From assembly GCF_014268455.2 (NCBI RefSeq), contig NZ_CP077085.1, positions 2,459,001-2,523,000 on the forward strand: a stretch of DNA of 64,000 nucleotides, given 5' to 3'. The notes under the pieces are model-generated. The model was given only the letters and a program-made list of their open reading frames with translations. It did no database searches and was not told the origin of the DNA. Both the position numbers and the translations under genes were made by a program. Shown here one piece after another: positions 9,355 through 18,301 of the stretch. Within the stretch, counting starts at the first letter, position 1; the number at the start of each line of letters is the position of its first letter. The DNA is from Pseudomonas shahriarae. Its GTDB lineage: Bacteria; Pseudomonadota; Gammaproteobacteria; Pseudomonadales; Pseudomonadaceae.

Positions 9355-9530
9355 ATTCCAGGCCGGTCTCCGGGCTCTCGCGTATCGAACCCTTCACCTT
9401 CCCATGGCGCTCTGGCCACAGTGGTGTGTCGAAGGGGTCACGCGAATACCGTTGCGGGGGCAGCACCGGACTTGCTCGAATGAGCGTACCGGTTTCCCGT
9501 TTCACCCTATGCACGGCGGCATAAGGCACC
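9355..9530 (-). promoter_or_regulatory. Cobalamin riboswitch (B12 element)
   Basis: On the minus strand the conserved elements appear in the right order. These are GGTGCC near 9530, AGGGTGAAACGGGAA (9494-9508), AGTCCGGTGCTG followed by CCCCCGCAACGG (about 9449-9475), a GGGAAGG stretch, and the B12 box GAGCCCGGAGACCGGCCTG (about 9360-9378). It sits about 100 nt before the receptor start, so adenosylcobalamin should switch off btuB and the two genes behind it. I did not fold the sequence; boundaries are approximate. Confidence 0.93.
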
Positions 9531-9614
9531 TGAAACAGGGCGGCATCTGAACATTCGCAGGCCCTTTCGTCAATCTGGCGCAGCGATTGTGCAGTGCCGC
9601 CAGTGTGCTGATGC

Positions 9615-12600
9615 TCAGCGGCTTGCCGCGGTGGCGCCGGTGCGGGGCGGGAAATACACGGGGTAGTAGGAGAAGAGCACATATTCGAGCGGGTTGCGGA
9701 TCAGGGAAATACCCGTGCGGTCCTTGACCGTGTCCACGCTGTCGTATTGGGCGTAGGTGTCACTCACCAGTTTTGGGCCTTTCTGCGTCCCATGCATCTG
9801 GATGCCGGTCTTGAACTCGGCGGTGACCAGCTCGGGGCTCGGGGTCACGGTCACGGTGCCCACGAAGGCCTTTACCGGCTTGTTGATCAGCCGCTGGAAC
9901 TCGGCGGCGAAGGAGTTCTCGGCGCCATTGCCGGAGTAGCAGACAAGCAAGCGAACGTTGTCGAACTGGCTGGGATCAATGCCTTTGGCGAGCAAGTGGG
10001 CATGCAGTTGCTCGGCGGTATGCTCAGCACCGTCATACAGGATGGTCGAGCTTTTACCGGACAGTTGTTCCCTGAAGCTGAGGTCGCGACCATGAGCGTT
10101 GATGTTGAGCCGAGGTTTGCCTTTGTATTCATCTTCAAAGCTGAACAGGTTGCCTTTGATCAGTTGCATCTTTTGCATGTTGCCCTTCATCACGATCAGG
10201 CGCCGGACCTTTTCGCCATTCGGCGCCTCGATGATGCTGTTGTGGCTGCCACTGCGCAGCGCTGCCTGGGTCACCTCCGGCGTCGGTGGGGGATCGACCG
10301 GCCTGCGTGAGGAGCGTGCTCGAGAGTGGGTCACCAGCATTGCAAAGTTGAGCAGCAAATCCGCCATGGCCGTTTCTTTGTCCGGCGTGGCGTTGTCCGC
10401 CAGCGTTTGCAGGTCGCTGAGAATGCCCTGGAACTGCAGCGCCGTGCCAATGGCAGCGCCGGGGCCGCGCAGGGCCGGCAGTACCGCGTTGAGCAACAGA
10501 TAGCCGCCTTCCTTGAGCGTTGCCCAGCGGCTTTCGGCGTCGGAGACAGATTGTTGTTCGGCCATGCTGATCACGCCCTGGGCATTGGCGTCGTACAGGT
10601 GGTTCATCAATTGCCCGGTTTGCAGTTTGGCCTTCAGGGCATCGGCAGCGGCATAGCCGCCCACCGCCAGTGTGGGCGCAGCGGGAACGGTTTCTCCGTC
10701 GCCCACGCCAAACAGGCTGGTGGTCTGGGTGGAGGGCTCCTTGAAACTCCATGCCTTGTAGTAGTCGCGGGTCGCGTTGTCGGGAAACCAGGCCAGGATG
10801 TCGTTTTGCAGGCGCCCCGGTTGCTGGATGGCCTCCAGCAAGGCCTGGCGGGTGGGGAATTGCAGCAGCGGTGCGTCGGCGATCAATGGGCGGTAGAGAA
10901 TATGCGGGCCGCTGATGCTGTCCTCGGGTTCGATCAGGTACATGTTGTCGACCACCTCGGGTGTGGCGCCTGGCCCGGCAACGAACGCCAGCGGGCGGAC
11001 GACGATCTCTTTGCCATCGACGGTCTGTGCACCGGGTTGCGGGTTGACGGCCGCCTGCACGTAGCGCAACCCTGTGGTATCGAACCCCGATTGTTTGTTA
11101 ACCGCCAGCTCCAGGGCCTTGATCTGCAGTTCCACGGGGACTTGCTGGGCAAACAGGGACTGGCGTTGGGCTTTTTTGACGGGATCGTCCAGCAGTTCGC
11201 GCTTGAGCAGCTCGGGGTAGCTTTTACCCACGTCGACCTTCTCGATCAGTTTCTGCAGTTCGCCATCCTTTTCCAGCTCCGGAACCCGCGTGTTACCCGG
11301 TTTGAGATAAACCTCCACGTCGCGGCTGGGCAGCCCCGACAGGTTTTTCAGGAGCACATCGGTCATGCTCATGCGTTCGCGATGGAGACTGCCGCTGACC
11401 ACCCCACCTGGCGAGTTGCCGCCGACGGGCACCTTGAACACCACCTCCAGGTTTTTCGCCGGGTGGCTCACCGCCTTCAGTTGATCGAAAGCCTGTTCGG
11501 CAAAGGGCCGGATATCCGGGATATCGCTGTTGTAGGTCCGCCCTTTATTGCGCTGGGTGATACTCGCCAGTTGCAGGCTCAGTTCACGCAAGACAACACG
11601 CTCGGCCTCGGTGGCGTTGCTGACCCAACTGGGCATCTTGCGTGAAGGCTGATCCAGTGTGTCCAGGTTCAGCCAGCTGGGGTCGGGAGCAAGGCTGTTA
11701 TCCAGACGCTGAGTGATCACCGTCTCGGCCTGGGCCTGGAAAGCATTGCCGTCGACCTTACGCAAGGTGTTGAGAAGCCGTTGTTCAGGGGCCTGCGCTT
11801 TGAGCTGTCGCTCCCGTGCCGCGTTGAACGCCGCGTAGGAGTCATAGGGGGTGACTTTGCCGCTGGGTTCGCACAGCAGCAGAATCGTGCGCTCGCCGAC
11901 ATGGCGCTGAATCAGCAGGTTGGCTGAAGTGGACTCTATCGCGCCCTGGTTGGGCTCTGAAATGCTGCCGAGGTTGAATACCGTCACCTCGGCACTGTCG
12001 TTGGAGCTTGGGCGCGTCGATCCGTTGGGGTAGCGCACCACCAGGTCCAGGGTTTCGCGCTGCAGATCGTCCAGGCCCGGCTGCTTGAGTGCGGCCAGTC
12101 GCAGGTTGTCCCGTAACAGGTTACTGATCAGTGTCCGGCGACTGCCGGCAAACGGGCTGAGGCTTGCACGGGTGGGGGCGCCGAAGGCGGGCTGGTCCCA
12201 ATAGTTGGATACGTCGGTTGTCAACGCCTGCGCCAGTTGGCCTGGCAGCGCACGGAATGCGCTTTGGATCGCGCCCATGTCAACGGCGAGTGGGGTGTCC
12301 GGGGTGTTGCCGGTATGGGTCAGGACGTCTGGGCGGGTGTCGACCAGTTTGCTGTTGGCGGGCAAGTCGGGGACCGCACCGTCTACCAGGTATTCCAGGG
12401 CCAGCGTCGTCAGCGGCTTGCGTTTGAACTGACCCGGGTTGTCCGGGTCGGGCTGGGCCAAGTCGACCTGATTGATGTCGAAGTCCAGCCCGGGTGATGC
12501 ACTCTTTATGGCGTCCGTCAGCAGCCGTCCCACGACCGCTTGCAAACCGGGCTCGCCGGCAAACTGCTGTCTGGCAATCTCGGCGGTCGGGGAGCGGCGG

Positions 12601-14009
12601 GGAGGGATGGTGATGGGTTTATCGGCGGCAGCTTGCTGATCGAGTTGTTGTTTGACGGCCAGTTGGTTTTGCTTGACCTCCCGTGATCGCGGGTCGTGCG
12701 CAGCGTTGGTCAACGCGCTGAAGCCGTTGCGATTGAGGGCCGAGCTCTGCTTGAGCACGCCTTGCAGGCTGGGATCCGCTGGCGGCTCGCCATAGAAACT
12801 CAGAACCTGGCCCAGGCTTGCGGTTTCAACGTTGAAGCACGGTACGAGCGCCCCGGTTCCGGCACTCAGTTTTTTCGCCAGCGCCACTATGGCCGGGGCC
12901 ACCTGCGCCCAGCCTGACGAGTCATCGTGCGTGAACATCTTGGGCGGCGCATCGGAGCCTTTGGGGCTGCGGACCAGCAGGTTGCCGGTGGTCGGGTCCA
13001 CCCTGAGGTTGGCAACGACCAGGTTGTTTTTTTCGACGAAATCCAAAAAAGCCTCACTGGAGAGGGCTTCGTTAAATGCCTTGAATGTTTGGGCCAGTGT
13101 CGAAAGGGGCGGCAGTTCCAGAAACAGGCGCCTGGCAGGGGGCAGGGCAGCAGCGGGGCGCGTTTCTTTGCGCAGCGTCAGCAGGGCTGTCGCGGTGTTC
13201 TGCGCCAACTCCCGGTCAGCCTCATCAACCTGCGCGGACGGCGTTTGCTCAAGAGGCACTGAGGCGGGTTCTTTGGCGAGGACCTCTGCGGTTTGGCGTT
13301 GCTGTTCGACGATATGTGCAGCTTGCAGGCTATTGGTGTTTGCCGGCAGGAGGGAGGGAAACGATTGCTGGGTCAGCAACTGCTCGATTGAGGCTGACCG
13401 CTGGCTTTTGGTGCTGTAGGCGTCATGGCCGTAGAAGTCGCCGATCAGCGCCAGCGGAGCACTGTGTTCCCCGGTATGCGCGAAGGAGTGCTCAGCGCTG
13501 GGTTCCAGTGCTCTTGCCGCAGCGGCAACGTCTGCGGATGCCGCTTCCCACCCGGGGGTGTATTTCGAGAAGTGGCCAGACGCACCGCGAATTTCGAAGT
13601 CCAGCGACGCTGAACTGGGGGTCCAGGTAAAGTTTTGCGTATTGATGGTGTTGTTTTTGGCAAACGTTGCAAAAGGCTCTGCTTTCAAGGCGTCGTTGAA
13701 TTTTTTCCAGGCCCTGCCGAATGTGGAGTAGGGCGGGATGTTGTTAACGGTCATTTTGCTCGGGTCGAAGTCTGCAGCAGGCTCGTTGGATGTCTCGTGA
13801 GAGGCCAGGGTCAGGGCGTACTGTTTCGCCAGTTCGCGGTCACTGTCTTGCACGAGTTGCCGGGCATTCTCCAGTTCGTGGGCAGTCACATCCACGGCGT
13901 CGCGCCGGGATCGACTTGACGAGTGGGCTGCGCCCGATTCCGGCGGGGGTTCTGCGAAGGAGCGTGTGGCATTGGAAAAACTAGGTAGGCGTGATTCGAT
14001 AGAATTCAT
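9615..14009 (-). CDS. Large DUF6543-type (dermonecrotic-toxin-like) protein with C-terminal cysteine-protease-like domain
   Basis: This 1464-aa protein resembles the large pseudomonad proteins annotated as dermonecrotic toxin domain (DUF6543) proteins. A duplicated N-terminal module is visible at about 56-194 and 264-407 (STFGRAWKKFNDAL matching STLAQTFKAFNEAL). The long middle has the DUF6543 phrases ERTILLLCEPSGKV (near 705) and ILYRPLIADAPLLQF (near 1038). A hydrophobic stretch follows (GYLLLNAVLPALRG), and the last ~190 residues carry NINAHGRDL (H1306) and RLLVCYSGNG (C1357). That His/Cys pair, 51 residues apart, fits clan CD peptidases such as the C80 domains of large clostridial and MARTX toxins. 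The start has AAGGA at a good distance. There is no signal peptide and no secretion or immunity gene beside it. The toxin role is inferred. Confidence 0.75.
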   Translation of the reverse strand: MNSIESRLPSFSNATRSFAEPPPESGAAHSSSRSRRDAVDVTAHELENARQLVQDSDRELAKQYALTLASHETSNEPAADFDPSKMTVNNIPPYSTFGRAWKKFNDALKAEPFATFAKNNTINTQNFTWTPSSASLDFEIRGASGHFSKYTPGWEAASADVAAAARALEPSAEHSFAHTGEHSAPLALIGDFYGHDAYSTKSQRSASIEQLLTQQSFPSLLPANTNSLQAAHIVEQQRQTAEVLAKEPASVPLEQTPSAQVDEADRELAQNTATALLTLRKETRPAAALPPARRLFLELPPLSTLAQTFKAFNEALSSEAFLDFVEKNNLVVANLRVDPTTGNLLVRSPKGSDAPPKMFTHDDSSGWAQVAPAIVALAKKLSAGTGALVPCFNVETASLGQVLSFYGEPPADPSLQGVLKQSSALNRNGFSALTNAAHDPRSREVKQNQLAVKQQLDQQAAADKPITIPPRRSPTAEIARQQFAGEPGLQAVVGRLLTDAIKSASPGLDFDINQVDLAQPDPDNPGQFKRKPLTTLALEYLVDGAVPDLPANSKLVDTRPDVLTHTGNTPDTPLAVDMGAIQSAFRALPGQLAQALTTDVSNYWDQPAFGAPTRASLSPFAGSRRTLISNLLRDNLRLAALKQPGLDDLQRETLDLVVRYPNGSTRPSSNDSAEVTVFNLGSISEPNQGAIESTSANLLIQRHVGERTILLLCEPSGKVTPYDSYAAFNAARERQLKAQAPEQRLLNTLRKVDGNAFQAQAETVITQRLDNSLAPDPSWLNLDTLDQPSRKMPSWVSNATEAERVVLRELSLQLASITQRNKGRTYNSDIPDIRPFAEQAFDQLKAVSHPAKNLEVVFKVPVGGNSPGGVVSGSLHRERMSMTDVLLKNLSGLPSRDVEVYLKPGNTRVPELEKDGELQKLIEKVDVGKSYPELLKRELLDDPVKKAQRQSLFAQQVPVELQIKALELAVNKQSGFDTTGLRYVQAAVNPQPGAQTVDGKEIVVRPLAFVAGPGATPEVVDNMYLIEPEDSISGPHILYRPLIADAPLLQFPTRQALLEAIQQPGRLQNDILAWFPDNATRDYYKAWSFKEPSTQTTSLFGVGDGETVPAAPTLAVGGYAAADALKAKLQTGQLMNHLYDANAQGVISMAEQQSVSDAESRWATLKEGGYLLLNAVLPALRGPGAAIGTALQFQGILSDLQTLADNATPDKETAMADLLLNFAMLVTHSRARSSRRPVDPPPTPEVTQAALRSGSHNSIIEAPNGEKVRRLIVMKGNMQKMQLIKGNLFSFEDEYKGKPRLNINAHGRDLSFREQLSGKSSTILYDGAEHTAEQLHAHLLAKGIDPSQFDNVRLLVCYSGNGAENSFAAEFQRLINKPVKAFVGTVTVTPSPELVTAEFKTGIQMHGTQKGPKLVSDTYAQYDSVDTVKDRTGISLIRNPLEYVLFSYYPVYFPPRTGATAASR

Positions 14010-14235
14010 GGACACGTCCTTGAAAATAAGGGGGGGATGATTCTTTGAACGCAGTGATTCAGCGGCCAGGGCAATGACTGGGTGATGAGCGACGAGCATC
14101 AGTTCCGCTGCAGGTTGTAAGCGCCTTCAAGTGCGATCCACAGGGGCTGGTTTACGGCGTGTGGGCGGCCTACAGTGGCGCGACTTGCCTGGATCGCTGT
14201 GACATCTAGAAATCACTTAACCCGTGGAGCTTTGT

Positions 14236-14802
14236 ATGCCGGCCACTCGCTTGACCCTGATTGCCCACGCCAGCACCCAGGCCCGCAAACGCTCGCGTTT
14301 TGCCTTGGATGAACCGTTGGAGACGGAGGGGCAGCAGATGCCGTTGGCCCAGGCAAAGCGCTTCAAGCGCGCCCCCCGTTTGCTGTGCGGCCCCGAGCTG
14401 CGCACCCGGCAGACGGCCCTGCTGTTTGGCGAGCACCCGCAGGTAGACGAGGCCCTGCGCGACTGTGATTTCGGGCGATGGCGAGGGCAGCGCCTGGATG
14501 AGATAGAGCAAGCCGAACCCGAGGCTTTGCAGGCCTGGTTGACGGACAGCACGGCCGCTCCCCATGGCGGCGAATCCGTTGCACAAGTGTGTGAACGGGT
14601 CGGGCAGTGGCTGCACACCCTGGAGCAGATCCCGGGCCATGTCGTGGCGGTGACTCACCCCTTTGTGATCCGCGCCGCGTTGCTCTGCGTCATGCAAGGC
14701 CCGCTGGCGATGTTCAACCGGATAGATGTGGAGCCGTTGTCCTCCACCGAACTGCGTTTCAACGGTGTGTGGCGCCTGCGCCTGGAAACACGCGAGACCT
14801 GA
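14236..14802 (+). CDS. Histidine phosphatase-superfamily protein, degenerate active site
   Basis: This 188-aa protein belongs to the phosphoglycerate mutase/CobC-like fold. It keeps the N-terminal histidine, but the usual RHG reads AHA (LIAHAST, H11). The LRTRQTA arginine and a C-terminal THPF histidine are present. The acidic DFGxWEG segment reads DFGRWRGQ. Loss of the first arginine and of this glutamate makes ordinary phosphatase activity doubtful. The start at ATG 14236 has GGAG six bases upstream; a GTG at 14224 is possible but has no ribosome site. It lies 47 bp before cobF, so a link with cobalamin synthesis (CobC-like or regulatory) is plausible but unproven. Confidence 0.75.
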   Translation: MPATRLTLIAHASTQARKRSRFALDEPLETEGQQMPLAQAKRFKRAPRLLCGPELRTRQTALLFGEHPQVDEALRDCDFGRWRGQRLDEIEQAEPEALQAWLTDSTAAPHGGESVAQVCERVGQWLHTLEQIPGHVVAVTHPFVIRAALLCVMQGPLAMFNRIDVEPLSSTELRFNGVWRLRLETRET

Positions 14803-14849
14803 GCCGCGCGAACATGGCAAAATCGTAGCCCCGCACTGAGAACCCCTTC

Positions 14850-15608
14850 ATGAAAAAGATCCTGATCATCGGCATTGGCGCCGGCAACCCCGACTACATC
14901 ACGATGCAGGCGGTGAAGGCGCTTAACCGCACCGACGTGTTTTTCCTGATGGACAAGGGCCAGAGCAAGGACAAGCTGATCGACCTGCGCCGGGAAATCT
15001 GCCAGACCTATATCGACGCCGACCGCACCTATCGCTTTGTCGAAGCCGACTGCCCCGAGCGTGTGCGTGGCGAGGTCGACTACACCACGGCCGTGCAGGA
15101 TCTGAATCGCGACAAGCAACAGACGTTCGAGCGCATGATCAACCAGGAAATGGCCGACGGCGAAGTGGGCGCTTTCCTGGCCTGGGGCGACCCGGCGTTG
15201 TACGACAGCACCATCCGCATCCTGCAGGCGATCCTGGCCAGTGGCGGCAGTGAGTTTGAGTTCGAGGTCATCCCCGGGATTACCAGCGTCCAGGCCCTGG
15301 CGGCCCAGCACAAAGTGCCGTTGAACCGCATTGGCCGGTCCATCGAGATCACCACCGGGCGCCGGCTCGCGGCGGGGCAGGCCAGCGATGCCGATACCCT
15401 GGTGGTGATGCTCGACGCCGAGGACTCCTACCGCAGCGTCGCGGACCAGGACCTGGAGATTTACTGGGGCGCGTACCTGGGCACGCCGGATGAAATCCTG
15501 ATCAGCGGCAAGGTGGCCGAGGTGGCCGAGGAAATCGAGCGCGTGCGCAAGGCGGCGCGCCAGGCCAATGGCTGGATCATGGATACCTACCTGCTACGCA
15601 AGCCGTAG
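14850..15608 (+). CDS. cobF: Precorrin-6A synthase (deacetylating) CobF
   Basis: This 252-aa member of the uroporphyrin-III C/tetrapyrrole methylase family has the N-terminal IIGIGAGNPDYITMQAVKAL (the GxGxGxPD SAM-binding loop) and the internal FLAWGDPALYDST and IPGITSVQALAA motifs. CobF methylates C-1 of precorrin-5 with S-adenosylmethionine and releases acetate. The step belongs to the oxygen-dependent cobalamin pathway, so the organism makes B12 aerobically. It follows the phosphatase-like gene on the same strand. No other cob genes are in the window. The ribosome site is weak. Confidence 0.93.
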   Translation: MKKILIIGIGAGNPDYITMQAVKALNRTDVFFLMDKGQSKDKLIDLRREICQTYIDADRTYRFVEADCPERVRGEVDYTTAVQDLNRDKQQTFERMINQEMADGEVGAFLAWGDPALYDSTIRILQAILASGGSEFEFEVIPGITSVQALAAQHKVPLNRIGRSIEITTGRRLAAGQASDADTLVVMLDAEDSYRSVADQDLEIYWGAYLGTPDEILISGKVAEVAEEIERVRKAARQANGWIMDTYLLRKP

Positions 15609-15628
15609 GGGGGAATGCAATAAACAAA

Positions 15629-15716
15629 GTGGGAGCGGGCTTGCCCGCGATGGCGGCGTGTCAGTCAGCCTATGTATTGGCTGATACACCGCGATCGCGG
15701 GCAAGCCCGCTCCCAC
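15629..15716. repeat. REPIN (paired inverted REP elements)
   Basis: Two REP hairpins (GTGGGAGCGGGCTTGCCCGC and its inverse) are arranged head to head around a variable centre of about 35 bp. They lie between the convergent cobF and the minus-strand exported-protein gene. Confidence 0.9.
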
Positions 15717-15743
15717 ATTGGATGTGTGGTTCCTAGGGGGATG

Positions 15744-16328
15744 TCACTTGCCGCTGGTGATCTGCCTGACCAGCAGTCCATGCCCGGTCACATCCTCGGC
15801 CCGGGAAATGGCCTGGATCACCAGCAACCGGTTGCCGGAGCCTGCGAGGAAGGTCGAGTTCAAGGTCTTGCCGCCGCCCATGGTGGCCGTGCCATCAATC
15901 TGGCGCAGGCCCACGCCTTTGATCAGCAGTTTTTTCTGCGTCAGTTTCTTGTAGTCCGGCAGGCTGGTGCCGACGTCCTTGAGGAAACCCTCGACCGCGC
16001 TGTCGAGAAACAGCGGTTCGTCGTCCTTCAAGTCGATCCCGTCATTGCGCAGGGTCTGGGCCACCACCACCACGCTTTTTGAGGCCTGGTTGATATACAT
16101 CGTGCCGTTGGCGCCAGCGGTGCCCTGGGCTTGCGCGCCGGCAGGCAGGGCATCGGCGACATAGCCCTTGGGCAGGGTGAAGGTGAATTTGCCGTCCAGG
16201 GTCGAGACGATCTGGAAGTCGTCCGGCGGCGCGGCGGCCGGCTTGGCTGCCGCGAACAGCGGGCTGGCGCCCAGGCTGACGGTCAGCGCCAGGGCCAGGC
16301 GGGTGGCGATTTTGCTGAGGGTGAGCAT
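15744..16328 (-). CDS. Exported protein of unknown function
   Basis: This 194-aa protein has a clear signal peptide (LTLSKIATRLALALTVSLGA, cleavage near SPLFAAA) and is predicted periplasmic. The mature part starts with KPAAAPPDDFQIVSTLDGKFTFTLPKGY and shows no motif I recognise with certainty. It looks like a small lipid-free beta-rich protein of the kind common in pseudomonads. The start at 16328 has GGAAGA upstream and the signal peptide begins there. It lies 73 bp downstream of the Kef-type antiporter on the same strand and may share its transcript, although an envelope-stress or pH role is only a guess. Confidence 0.8.
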   Translation of the reverse strand: MLTLSKIATRLALALTVSLGASPLFAAAKPAAAPPDDFQIVSTLDGKFTFTLPKGYVADALPAGAQAQGTAGANGTMYINQASKSVVVVAQTLRNDGIDLKDDEPLFLDSAVEGFLKDVGTSLPDYKKLTQKKLLIKGVGLRQIDGTATMGGGKTLNSTFLAGSGNRLLVIQAISRAEDVTGHGLLVRQITSGK

Positions 16329-16401
16329 GAGGTCTTCCAATGGATGAACGAAATTGCGCCATATTCTGTCAGAAAATTCGCAATTTCGTTCGGATCCATC
16401 C

Positions 16402-18210
16402 TCAGACCTTTGCGGATTCCTCTTCGAGGCGGTCCATTTCAAACAACCGCGCCAGTTCCGCACGGGCTTCCTGGGCCGACTGCATCACCTTGGCCGCGTC
16501 GTCGTACACCGCGTGCTGGGCCGCCAGCAATTGCAGGTCGTGGTGCTTGAAGCGGTTGATCCGTGCATCGGCCTGGGTCTCGCTCAGGCCCAGGCCGACC
16601 AGGGTGCGGCGGCTCATTTCCAGGCTGGAATAGAAGGTTTCGCGCACCGGTGACGCGTCCAGGTCCACCAGGCGGTGTACGTGCTGGCGGTTACGGGCGC
16701 GGGCGATGATCTTCATGTGCGGGTACAGATTGCGCACCAGCTCGGCGGTCTTGATGTTGATTTCCGGATCATCCATGGCAATCACGAAGTACTCGGCCTG
16801 GTCGACCTTGGCCGCGTGCAGGATCTCTGGGCGCTGGGGATCGCCGTAGAACACCGGCATGCCGCCGAAACTGCGGGTCAGATCGATGGTTTCCACCGAG
16901 GTGTCGAGGGCGATAAACGAAATGTTCTGCGCCCGCAGGATCCGCGCCACGATCTGCCCCATCCGGCCCATCCCGGCGATCACCACGCGCGGCGCATCGC
17001 TCTCGATCGCGCGGTATTCTTCCGGCACGTCCACCGGCTTGGTCTTGGGCCGGAACAGCTTCGGGCACAGCAGTAGCAGGAGCGGGGTGAGGGCCATGGA
17101 CAGGGTGATGGTCAGCACCAGCACATCGTACAGGTGCGGGGCAAACAGGCCTTGGTCGCGGCCGATCTTGAACACCACAAAGGCAAACTCACCGCCGGCC
17201 GCCAGGACCACGCCCAGGCGCACCGCGCTCTCGCGGTTCAGCTCGCCGACCATCTGCCCGACTGCGTACAGCAGCGGCAACTTGATGGCGATCAGCAGCA
17301 GGGTCAGGCCCAGCACCACGAAGGGCGTGCTGAACAACAGGCCGATATTGGCGCCCATGCCCACGCTGATAAAGAACAACCCCAGCAGCAGGCCCTTGAA
17401 CGGCTCGATCTGCGATTCCAGTTCGTGGCGGTATTCCGAGTCGGCCAGCAGCAGGCCGGCGAGGAATGCGCCGAGGGCCATGGACACGCCCACCAGCTCC
17501 ATCAGCCAGGCGGTGCCGATCACCACCAGCAGCGCGGTGGCGGTGGACACTTCGCGCAGGCCGGTCTTGGCGACAATACGAAACACCGGCCGCAACAGGT
17601 AGCGACCGCCGATGATCACCACGGCGATGCTGCCCAGTACCTGCAAACCGTGGTTCAGGTCCTGGGCGGCAGTGGTGGTGTGGTCGCTGCCGGCCAGCAG
17701 CGGCACCATGGCGATCAATGGGATCGCCGCGATGTCCTGGAACAGCAGGATCGCAAAGGCCAGGCGCCCGTGGGGGCTGTTCAGTTCTTTGCGTTCGGCC
17801 AGGCTTTGCAGGCCGAAGGCGGTGGAGGACAGCGCCAGGCCCAGGCCCAGCACAATCGCGCTATTCCACGACTGACCAAAGGCCCAGAGCGCTACTGCAC
17901 CCATCACCATTGCGGTCAGCAGCACCTGCGCCAGGCCCACGCCAAACACCGCCTTGCGCATCACCCACAGGCGTTTTGGCGACAGTTCCAGGCCGATGAT
18001 GAACAGCAACAACACCACCCCCAGCTCGGAGAACTGCGCGACACTTTGCGGGTTGCCCACCAGCCCCAGCACCGAGGGGCCGATGATCACACCGGCGAAC
18101 AGATAGCCCAGCACCGCGCCCAATTGCAGGCGCTTGGCCAGAGGCACGGTCAGCACCGCCGCCAACAGGAAAACTACGGCCGCTTGTAACAGGTTGCCTT
18201 CATGGGGCAT
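16402..18210 (-). CDS. KefB/KefC-type CPA2 cation:proton antiporter
   Basis: This 602-aa inner-membrane antiporter has about 12 N-terminal membrane helices with the CPA2 signature (AVLGYLFAGVIIGPSVLGL). A cytoplasmic RCK_N domain follows (VVIAGMGRMGQIVARIL, a GxGxxG nucleotide fold, then DPEINIKTAELVRNLYPHMK). Kef systems release K+ in exchange for protons under electrophile stress, gated by glutathione adducts. No KefF/KefG flavoprotein partner is adjacent, so glutathione gating is not supported by context. The start has GGAGTAAGCG directly upstream. The region upstream of its start holds an antitoxin-like gene remnant. Confidence 0.9.
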   Translation of the reverse strand: MPHEGNLLQAAVVFLLAAVLTVPLAKRLQLGAVLGYLFAGVIIGPSVLGLVGNPQSVAQFSELGVVLLLFIIGLELSPKRLWVMRKAVFGVGLAQVLLTAMVMGAVALWAFGQSWNSAIVLGLGLALSSTAFGLQSLAERKELNSPHGRLAFAILLFQDIAAIPLIAMVPLLAGSDHTTTAAQDLNHGLQVLGSIAVVIIGGRYLLRPVFRIVAKTGLREVSTATALLVVIGTAWLMELVGVSMALGAFLAGLLLADSEYRHELESQIEPFKGLLLGLFFISVGMGANIGLLFSTPFVVLGLTLLLIAIKLPLLYAVGQMVGELNRESAVRLGVVLAAGGEFAFVVFKIGRDQGLFAPHLYDVLVLTITLSMALTPLLLLLCPKLFRPKTKPVDVPEEYRAIESDAPRVVIAGMGRMGQIVARILRAQNISFIALDTSVETIDLTRSFGGMPVFYGDPQRPEILHAAKVDQAEYFVIAMDDPEINIKTAELVRNLYPHMKIIARARNRQHVHRLVDLDASPVRETFYSSLEMSRRTLVGLGLSETQADARINRFKHHDLQLLAAQHAVYDDAAKVMQSAQEARAELARLFEMDRLEEESAKV

Positions 18211-18301
18211 CGCTTACTCCAGAATCTTTGAGGCGAATCGACAGGGCGCTATTAGAGCGCGCTTTTACGCTGTTGAATCTGAATTTTTGCCAAGGCACGA
18301 C

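Noticed and set aside
7747..9483. A 578-codon plus-strand frame across the btuB gene and riboswitch
   Set aside because: It is antisense to a receptor with intact plug and barrel motifs and runs through the riboswitch; no ribosome site or recognisable domain.
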